Of a stretch of 42,764 nt of DNA, positions 16,377-22,573 are shown piece after piece; the first letter of the stretch is position 1; every line of letters starts with the position of its first letter. The position numbers and the translations under genes are program-made. The DNA comes from Candidatus Curtissbacteria bacterium RIFCSPHIGHO2_12_FULL_41_17 (lineage in GTDB: Bacteria; Patescibacteriota; Microgenomatia; Curtissbacterales; GWA2-41-24): positions 9,310 through 52,073 of the forward strand of contig MFBL01000008.1 in the NCBI GenBank assembly GCA_001774945.1, read 5' to 3'. The notes below the pieces were generated by a model. That model saw only the letters and a program-made list of their open reading frames with translations. It searched no databases and was not told where the DNA came from.

Positions 16377-17063
16377 CTAAAACAGAATTGTTAATTCTCC
16401 CCTAACTGGTTTATTTTCTAATAAGATGATAACTTTCATGATACTGCCCCTTATAACTTCTTCATGCAGTTTAGTCAGCTCTTTGGCAATTACTATGTGG
16501 ATGTTTCCAAATATATCCTTAATATCTTTCATTGTACGCAAAATTCTATGAGGTGATTCGTAAAGAATAACGTTGGGTCTCAGTTTATTAACTTCCATAC
16601 TCTGTAGTATGGTAAATAAAGACGTAAGAAGTTTGCGGCGCTTTATTTCTTTTTTCGGCAAATAACCCAAAAATAGAAACTTATCGGGAGGCAATCCCGA
16701 TATGGTCAAGGCGGCAATAACCGCACTTGAGCCGGGAATGGACTCGACTCTAATTTGCGCTTTGATCGCTTCGCGCACGAGTTTAAATCCGGGGTCAGAA
16801 ACAAGCGGCGTGCCCGCATCGGAAACTAAAGCAATGCTTTTTCCCACCGTCAGATCTATGATAACTTGGCCAATCCGGCTCTCCTCATTAAAGTCGTTGA
16901 AAGAAACCATTTTCGCATCGATCTCGTAATTTTTTAAAAGTTTGCCAGTAACCCTAGTATCTTCTGCCAGAATGTAATCCACGGATTTTAAGGTTTCAAG
17001 AGACCTAAGAGTGATATCTTTTAAATTACCGATTGGTGTTGATACGATGTATAAGGTACCCAT
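16377..17063 (-). CDS. rsmI: 16S rRNA (cytidine-1402-2'-O)-methyltransferase
   Basis: A 228-aa SAM-dependent enzyme methylating C1402 in the ribosomal decoding centre. TP-methylase signatures: MGTLYIVSTPIGNLKDIT, ILAEDTRVTGKLL, LVSDAGTPLVSDPG, IPGSSAVIAALTISGLPPDKFLFLGYLP, ILYESPHRILRTM and KELTKLHEEV. It ends soon after RGELTIL, so the extra C-terminal domain of longer homologues (about 285 aa) is absent. The ATG at 17063 is chosen over 17087 because the latter lies on the -10; the chosen start sits 9 nt after it. Confidence 0.95.
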   Translation of the reverse strand: MGTLYIVSTPIGNLKDITLRSLETLKSVDYILAEDTRVTGKLLKNYEIDAKMVSFNDFNEESRIGQVIIDLTVGKSIALVSDAGTPLVSDPGFKLVREAIKAQIRVESIPGSSAVIAALTISGLPPDKFLFLGYLPKKEIKRRKLLTSLFTILQSMEVNKLRPNVILYESPHRILRTMKDIKDIFGNIHIVIAKELTKLHEEVIRGSIMKVIILLENKPVRGELTILF

Positions 17064-17072
17064 GGCATCTGA

Positions 17073-17101
17073 ATTGTCAAATTTCAAATTTCAAATGTCA
17101 A
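17073..17101 (-). promoter_or_regulatory. rsmI promoter
   Basis: On the minus strand TTGACA (17101-17096), a 17-nt spacer of repeated TTTGAAA units, and GACAAT (17078-17073). The ATG follows 9 nt later, implying a very short or absent leader. Confidence 0.55.
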
Positions 17102-17111
17102 ATGCTTGTCT

Positions 17112-17170
17112 CGCACAAACGCCTCTCCGAGTCGAGGATGTAAACCTCGCGAGAAGGTAAGTTCTGTGCG
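17112..17170. other. Nested inverted repeats between rsmI and the Nramp gene
   Basis: CGCACA (17112-17117) pairs with TGTGCG (17165-17170), enclosing a hairpin CGAGG (17133-17137) / CCTCG (17145-17149). It lies upstream of both divergent promoters, so it would not be in either short transcript. It may be a protein-binding site or a boundary repeat. Confidence 0.35.
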
Positions 17171-17177
17171 GGGTCAA

Positions 17178-17206
17178 TTGTAAACATTTGATAGGTCTTG
17201 TATAAA
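17178..17206 (+). promoter_or_regulatory. Promoter of the Nramp-related gene
   Basis: TTGTAA (17178-17183), a 17-nt spacer and TATAAA (17201-17206). Transcription should begin near 17213, downstream of the TTG at 17198, which argues for the GTG at 17216. Confidence 0.55.
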
Positions 17207-17215
17207 GATGTAAAG

Positions 17216-18478
17216 GTGAGAATAAAATTTAAAAAGCTCCTTTCAAAACTCGGGCCCGGAATTATCACCGGCGCTTCTGATGATGACCCTTCCGGAATCG
17301 CAACGTACTCGATTGCAGGAGCATCAGCCGGCTATAGCCTTCTTTGGACACCTTTTTTAACATTCCCTTTAATGGCTGCTATTCAGGAAATGTGTGCCCG
17401 TATAGGTCTGGTGACACAACGGGGACTAGCAGGAAACATCAAAACGCACGTCAGGCCAAAATTAATATTGTATGCATTTGCCATGTTAATAATTGCTGCA
17501 AATACAATCAATATCGGAGCAGACCTGGCCGGTATGGCTGCAGCGGTCAGACTTTTAATTCCGGTAAATAGTGCAATTATTTCTATAGTATTTACGATTT
17601 TAATTATAATTTTGATGGTTGCTTTTCCATATAAATTTATTGCAACGAATCTCAAATGGTTTACTTTTGCGCTATTTGCGTATATTGCATCGGCACTGGT
17701 AACTAAACAGGATTGGCTCCAAATCCTATACAGCACTTTTGTTCCAAATATTGATTTCAACAAGGAAACTATCACTCTAATTGTGGCGATTTTGGGAACC
17801 ACTATTTCGCCGTATTTATTTTTTTGGCAAACATCAGAGGAAGTTGAAGAAGTCAAGGAAAAAGAAAAGAGAACACATCATAAAATAATTGTTACCAAAC
17901 ATGAATTAAAGCAAGCGCAAGAAGACGTTAACTTAGGCATGCTTTTCTCCAATTTGGTAATGTTTGCCATTATTGCCACGACTGCCTCTACACTTTACCG
18001 TTTTGGCATTAATCAGATAACGACAGCGGATCAGGCTGCCAGCGCTCTTGCGCCTATTGCGGGGAATGCCGCTTCTTTACTTTTTACACTAGGAATCGTT
18101 GGTACTGGAATGCTTGCTGTACCTGTTTTGGCTGGGTCAGCAGCTTACGCAGTCTCGGAAATATTTGGCTGGAAAGAAGGCTTAAGTAAATCATTCAGGC
18201 AGGCACGGCCATTTTATTTAATAATTATCGCATCTACCTGTGTGGGGTTTTTGATGACGCTTTTAAATATAAACCCGTTTAAGGCCTTATTTTACACAGC
18301 AGTACTATACGGCTTAATATCCCCAATTTTAATACTTGCAATTCTTTTTATTGCTAACAGCCGAAAAATTATGGGAGTTAATACCAACACACCTGTTACT
18401 AATATTTTGGGAATATTAACCTTAATTATAATGACACTTGCTGCGGTATCCTTTGCAGTGGTATCTCTTAAGAGTTAG
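17216..18478 (+). CDS. Nramp-related divalent metal transporter
   Basis: A 420-aa, roughly 11-helix membrane protein. The N-terminal GPGIITGASDDDPSGIATYSIAGA is the TM1 metal-site region and TTISPYLFFWQTSEEVEEVKEKEK a second conserved segment. Compared with classical Mn/Fe Nramp proteins (DPGN in TM1, a Met in TM6), the Asp is kept but the Asn position is Gly, and no MPHN-type motif is visible. That resembles the Nramp-related clade, some members of which move Mg2+; the metal is therefore open. The GTG at 17216 is chosen from promoter position. Its end overlaps the convergent lexA stop by 4 bp. Confidence 0.85.
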   Translation: MRIKFKKLLSKLGPGIITGASDDDPSGIATYSIAGASAGYSLLWTPFLTFPLMAAIQEMCARIGLVTQRGLAGNIKTHVRPKLILYAFAMLIIAANTINIGADLAGMAAAVRLLIPVNSAIISIVFTILIIILMVAFPYKFIATNLKWFTFALFAYIASALVTKQDWLQILYSTFVPNIDFNKETITLIVAILGTTISPYLFFWQTSEEVEEVKEKEKRTHHKIIVTKHELKQAQEDVNLGMLFSNLVMFAIIATTASTLYRFGINQITTADQAASALAPIAGNAASLLFTLGIVGTGMLAVPVLAGSAAYAVSEIFGWKEGLSKSFRQARPFYLIIIASTCVGFLMTLLNINPFKALFYTAVLYGLISPILILAILFIANSRKIMGVNTNTPVTNILGILTLIIMTLAAVSFAVVSLKS

Positions 18479-19095
18479 TTAAGGTATTTTCTGATTACGC
18501 CCACACACTTTCCCTGTATTACGACATTTTTTGCAAATATAGGCTGCATTGACGAATTTGCCGGCTCTAGGCGAATTCTGTCCTTTTCTTTAAAATAACG
18601 CTTTAGTGTGACCACGCCATTTTCAATCATTGCCACCACAATATCGCCGTCTCTTGCCTGATTTGCTTCCTCAACAATTACAAAATCTCCATCCAAAATA
18701 CCGTCTTCGATCATTGAGTCGCCTCTGACCTGCAAAACATAAGATTTTTTGTTTGCCGAAATCATATTGGAAGTGACCGGAAAGGTCACGTCAGGATCAG
18801 TGTAGGGCTCTATTGGCGAGCCGGCGGCTATATATCCCAAAAGGGGAACTTCTAGACCCTTTACAATTTTGCCGATTTGCGCATCAAGGATTTCGATCCC
18901 CCTAGCTATGCCAGAAGATCTTTTTATCAAACCCTTTTTTTCCAGTGTCTGCAGGTGCTCGTGAACAGTAGCTAAAGATTTGACTTTAAGTTTTTTGGCG
19001 ATTTCAACTAAAGTAGGCGCATTGCCATATTTTTCAATATAATTTCTTATAAAATCCAAAATTTGTTTTTGTCTGCGATAAAGAACAGTTGCCAT
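18475..19095 (-). CDS. lexA: LexA repressor of the SOS response
   Basis: A 206-aa protein with an N-terminal winged HTH (RRQKQILDFIRNYIEKYG; PTLVEIAKKLKVKSLATVHEHLQTLEKKGLI) and a C-terminal S24 self-cleavage domain. The Ala91-Gly92 cleavage bond lies in GYIAAGSPIEP, nucleophile Ser127 in VRGDSM, and general base Lys165 in VVTLKRY. RecA filaments would trigger self-cleavage and derepress the regulon. Recognition helix residues differ from E. coli, so a different operator is expected; the candidate sits in its own promoter and in the dinB-operon promoter. The ATG lies 6 nt after the -10. Confidence 0.96.
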   Translation of the reverse strand: MATVLYRRQKQILDFIRNYIEKYGNAPTLVEIAKKLKVKSLATVHEHLQTLEKKGLIKRSSGIARGIEILDAQIGKIVKGLEVPLLGYIAAGSPIEPYTDPDVTFPVTSNMISANKKSYVLQVRGDSMIEDGILDGDFVIVEEANQARDGDIVVAMIENGVVTLKRYFKEKDRIRLEPANSSMQPIFAKNVVIQGKCVGVIRKYLN

Positions 19096-19101
19096 ATCCT
19101 A

Positions 19102-19131
19102 ATACTACCAAAGAAAACCCGAAGATGTCAA
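19102..19131 (-). promoter_or_regulatory. lexA promoter with candidate LexA operator
   Basis: On the minus strand TTGACA (19131-19126), an 18-nt spacer and TAGTAT (19107-19102). The spacer holds TTCGG-N6-TTTGG, which on the plus strand is CCAAAGAAAACCCGAA (19108-19123), matching 5751-5766 at 14 of 16 positions. The placement would let LexA block RNA polymerase at its own gene. Confidence 0.75.
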
Positions 19132-19232
19132 TAAGCAACCCGATCTGCCATCCGGTTTTGCGCAAAGCCTAAAACCCCGGTGTTGTCAATATATTCATTA
19201 TTGCACTATAACTCCGTGGAGTCTGCCAGTAT

Positions 19233-20363
19233 TTATCTGGAAGGAAAAGCGGATCCAAGCCTGAATCTCAATTTACTTACCGTAGATCGCTTAGGCAATC
19301 CGGTTGTAGAAAGTGTAGCTGCCCCAAAGACAAGCCCGGCACCTAAGCTCGCGACGACGATCATTTCATCAGGGTTTAATCTACCCTCATAGTAAGCATC
19401 ATGCATAGCAAGGGGGATAGTTGCGGCCGAAGTATTTCCATATCTGTTTATATTTATATAGACCCGCTCAATAGGAAAATTTAGAAGTTTTGCAGTTTTA
19501 ATTATAATTTCCTTATTTGCCTGATGAGGAATAAATAACGAAATTTCCCCAGGCTTTAAATTAGCTTTTTTCAGTACTGCTTCAGTCGACTCAGCCATTC
19601 TTCTAATTGCTTGTGCTTCGATAATTGGTCCGTTCATTTGTAAGCAATGCATGCCATCTTCGACAGTTTGCATGGAAGTTGGATGTTTAGTACCACCCCC
19701 CGGGATTAATAAATCAGTTTGAAACTGCCCATCTGCACCTAAATGAAATTGAACTTTGGAGGCATCTCCCTGCCTGTCTTCGACCATATCAATTACCAAG
19801 GCTCCTGCCGCATCGCCAAATAGTCCATAAGTGTCTGGATGTGAGGGATGTATGTGTTTGCTTAAAACTTCAGCACCTATTGCAAGCTGGGGGCCGCCGC
19901 TTCCAAATTGACTTGTTAAATCTTTAAATACGTCGTGAAGAGCATATAGGGTTCCGGCGCAGGCAGCCTGAATATCTTTCGCCGGAATTCCGTTTTTAGT
20001 TTCAAGTCTGTATTGAACAACAGGTGCGACCGGAACACCAAGGTAATCTTGCGACATTGTTGCTAGAGTAATGGATGTTATTTCCCTGGGTGATTTCTCG
20101 GCCATCCTCAGGGCTTCTAAACTAGCTTCAGTAGCAAGATCAGAGGTGCATTGTTCCTCGTCTGCCCAATATCTCGTATCTGTACCGATAGGGCCAAGCA
20201 TTTTAAGAACAGAATTTCTTAATCTTGGTAACAGATCAGGGTTTCTGCCGCGCGATTCGTTTCTGTACTGGGCAACAGCCTCTGCAATGTCGTGGTTAGT
20301 TACTAATTTCCGGCCTACACTTTTCCCGATACCAATAATTCCGGGCATTTCTCGTTCGCTCAT
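19233..20363 (-). CDS. FabH-like 3-ketoacyl-ACP synthase III family enzyme
   Basis: A 376-aa thiolase-fold condensing enzyme. The catalytic triad of KAS III is present: Cys135 (IQAACAGTLYAL), His280 (FIPHQANKEII) and Asn310 (INRYGNTSAATIPLA), with the glycine-rich SLGAGLVFGAA near the end and FGDAAGALVID in the middle. It has an unusual polar C-terminal tail of about 25 residues. No acp, fabD, fabF or fabG is nearby; CPR bacteria generally lack complete fatty-acid synthesis, so the substrate is uncertain. It may condense an acyl-CoA from a host or act in lipid or polyketide modification. Confidence 0.85.
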   Translation of the reverse strand: MSEREMPGIIGIGKSVGRKLVTNHDIAEAVAQYRNESRGRNPDLLPRLRNSVLKMLGPIGTDTRYWADEEQCTSDLATEASLEALRMAEKSPREITSITLATMSQDYLGVPVAPVVQYRLETKNGIPAKDIQAACAGTLYALHDVFKDLTSQFGSGGPQLAIGAEVLSKHIHPSHPDTYGLFGDAAGALVIDMVEDRQGDASKVQFHLGADGQFQTDLLIPGGGTKHPTSMQTVEDGMHCLQMNGPIIEAQAIRRMAESTEAVLKKANLKPGEISLFIPHQANKEIIIKTAKLLNFPIERVYININRYGNTSAATIPLAMHDAYYEGRLNPDEMIVVASLGAGLVFGAATLSTTGLPKRSTVSKLRFRLGSAFPSR

Positions 20364-20418
20364 TTAATTTGCTGTATGACTGAACATTTTATCACTGGAA
20401 TCAATATTTACAAAATCA

Positions 20419-20424
20419 TATAAT
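20419..20424 (+). promoter_or_regulatory. -10 element of uvrB
   Basis: A perfect TATAAT ends 11 nt before the uvrB ATG. No convincing -35 is present, and no copy of the dinB/lexA element was seen here. Confidence 0.45.
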
Positions 20425-20435
20425 TAAGCTTTGAC

Positions 20436-22430
20436 ATGGAATTTAAACTGACGTCTTCATATAGGCCAGCCGGGGATCAACCTCAGGCGATTGAAAAACT
20501 GACAACTGGTGTTAATAATGGGTTCAAACATCAGACTCTTCTAGGTGTAACAGGATCGGGAAAGACATTTACGGTTGCCAACGTAATTGACAATACCGGC
20601 AAACCGACTTTGGTAATCTCGCACAACAAGACTCTGGCAGCCCAGTTGTACCAGGAATTTAGAGAATTTTTTCCAAAAAATGCCGTTTGCTATTTCGTTT
20701 CATATTATGACTACTATCAACCAGAGGCTTACATGCCTGCAACAGATACTTATATTGAAAAGGAGACCGAAGTAAATGAGGAGATTGACAAATTGAGACT
20801 GGCGACAACAACCGCACTTGCTACAAGGAATGACGTAATAGTGGTAGCTTCCGTTTCCGCTATTTATAACATTGGATCTCCACATGAATATCAAAATGCC
20901 CGTTTGCTGCTTGAAAAAGGACAAAAATGGGTAAGATCAGAATTATTAAGCGAATTTGCCAGACTTCAATATGAAAGAAACGATATAGATTTTACAAGAG
21001 GAACGTACAGAGTTCGCGGTGAAAATATTGAAATACTGCCCGCGTACGAAAACAGAGGGCTGCGGCTAAGCTTTAAAGAGGATTTACTAACTAAGCTGGA
21101 AGCGATTCATCCAATTACTGGAAAAACCGTTGACAATTTTGACAGTTTTGCCTTATATCCGGCAAAACATTATGTTGCTTCAGAAAAGTCAACAAAAAAA
21201 GCTATTGAAACTATAAAAGTAGAGCTTGAAGAAAGGCTTAAGGTTTTTACGGCTCAAGGAAAGCATTTGGAAGCTCATCGCTTAAGAGAAAGAACTAACT
21301 ACGATATCGAAATGATAAATACTATTGGGTACTGCAAAGGTATTGAAAACTATTCAAGACATTTTGACGGAAGGCTGCCGGGCGAACCGCCATATAGTCT
21401 GCTTGGTCACTTCCCCAAGGATTTTCTTTTGGTAATTGACGAATCCCATATGACGATTCCCCAAATTCAGGGTATGTACAGAGGAGATCGCGCAAGAAAA
21501 GAGATGTTAGTTGACTTTGGTTTCCGTCTGCCATCGGCTTACGACAACCGCCCTTTAAAATTTGAAGAATTTGCTAGAAAAATAAATCAGGCAATATATA
21601 CTTCAGCCACACCTGCTGCATACGAAATTTCCATATCTAATCAGACAGTGGAACAACTCGTTCGGCCAACAGGACTTATGGATCCCCAAATTTCAATCAG
21701 GAAATCCGCAGGCCAAATAGAAAATTTAATTGCGGAAATTGACAAAAGGGCAAACAAAAAACAAAGGGTCCTTGTGACAACCTTAACCAAAAGAATGGCA
21801 GAGGAACTAACCGATTATTTAAAGGAAAAAAATCTAAGAGTGCAATATTTACACTCTGACGTTCAAACCCTAGATCGATCTGATATTCTGGATGATTTAA
21901 GATTGGGTAATTATGATGTTCTTGTGGGCATTAATTTACTCAGAGAAGGATTAGATCTTCCCGAAGTATCTCTAGTAGCTATTTTAGATGCTGATAAAGA
22001 AGGCTTTTTAAGATCCGAAACTTCATTGATACAGACAATGGGTAGAGCAGCAAGACATATAGAAGGTAAAGTAATTCTTTATGCGGACAACATAACAGGC
22101 TCAATGCAGCGGGCAATGGCAGAGGTCGAAAGACGCAGAAAAATCCAGCTTGCATATAATAAAAAGCATGCAATTACTCCCCAGTCAATTGAAAAACCGA
22201 TTAGGGAAAAGCTTATAGAAAGAGAGAAAGTCTACGGAGAGGAAAAAAGGATTTTTGCAGATCAGATTCTTGCAAAAACTTTAGAAAGGGCACGAGCAGG
22301 CGATATCCTGCCTGAAGATAAAACTAAATTAATAAAAGTTTTAACCAGGGAGATGAAAGACGCAGCCAGAGTCTTAGACTTCGAAAGAGCTGCCGTTTTA
22401 AGAGATCAGCTATTAGAGCTAAAACTTTAA
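20436..22430 (+). CDS. uvrB: Excinuclease ABC subunit B
   Basis: A 664-aa helicase-like damage-verification subunit of nucleotide excision repair. Motifs in order: Walker A LLGVTGSGKTFTVANV near residue 40, the beta-hairpin YYDYYQPEAYMPATDTYIEKE that pries strands apart, DEAD-like LLVIDESHMTIPQI, the SATPA motif, LTKRMAEELTDYLKE, INLLREGLDLPEVSLVAILDADKEGFLRS, IQTMGRAARH, and the C-terminal UVR domain (KDAARVLDFERAAVLRDQL) that contacts UvrC. Full length. uvrA follows 143 nt downstream with its own promoter. Confidence 0.98.
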   Translation: MEFKLTSSYRPAGDQPQAIEKLTTGVNNGFKHQTLLGVTGSGKTFTVANVIDNTGKPTLVISHNKTLAAQLYQEFREFFPKNAVCYFVSYYDYYQPEAYMPATDTYIEKETEVNEEIDKLRLATTTALATRNDVIVVASVSAIYNIGSPHEYQNARLLLEKGQKWVRSELLSEFARLQYERNDIDFTRGTYRVRGENIEILPAYENRGLRLSFKEDLLTKLEAIHPITGKTVDNFDSFALYPAKHYVASEKSTKKAIETIKVELEERLKVFTAQGKHLEAHRLRERTNYDIEMINTIGYCKGIENYSRHFDGRLPGEPPYSLLGHFPKDFLLVIDESHMTIPQIQGMYRGDRARKEMLVDFGFRLPSAYDNRPLKFEEFARKINQAIYTSATPAAYEISISNQTVEQLVRPTGLMDPQISIRKSAGQIENLIAEIDKRANKKQRVLVTTLTKRMAEELTDYLKEKNLRVQYLHSDVQTLDRSDILDDLRLGNYDVLVGINLLREGLDLPEVSLVAILDADKEGFLRSETSLIQTMGRAARHIEGKVILYADNITGSMQRAMAEVERRRKIQLAYNKKHAITPQSIEKPIREKLIEREKVYGEEKRIFADQILAKTLERARAGDILPEDKTKLIKVLTREMKDAARVLDFERAAVLRDQLLELKL

Positions 22431-22456
22431 AAGAGCCAGTAACCTATATATAGCGC

Positions 22457-22486
22457 TTGAACAGATCCTGATTTTAGTGATACAAT
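22457..22486 (+). promoter_or_regulatory. uvrA promoter
   Basis: TTGAAC (22457-22462), an 18-nt spacer and TACAAT (22481-22486). Predicted start near 22493, giving a leader of about 80 nt. Confidence 0.55.
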
Positions 22487-22509
22487 TTTTAATCTTTTTA
22501 GAACACTTA

Positions 22510-22543
22510 CTTTGACTCAAGATCTACGTTCTTGCAGTCAAAG
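22510..22543 (+). promoter_or_regulatory. Stable hairpin in the uvrA leader
   Basis: CTTTGACTCAAGA (22510-22522) pairs with TCTTG-c-AGTCAAAG (22530-22543), a 13-bp stem with a single bulged C and a 7-nt loop. The loop's TCTACG recurs at 22550-22555. No U-tract follows, so this is not a plain terminator. Confidence 0.55.
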
Positions 22544-22573
22544 GGCGCGTCTACGGGGCAAGCAATCTTAAAA

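Noticed and set aside
17198..17215. TTG start for the Nramp-related gene
   Set aside because: It lies on the -10 region (TATAAA at 17201-17206) of a well-spaced promoter and would precede the transcript start; GTG 17216 fits better.
20363..20436. SOS operator between the FabH-like gene and uvrB
   Set aside because: The 16-nt dinB/lexA element is absent, and TGAACATTTTATCACTG near 20380 is not a convincing known LexA box.
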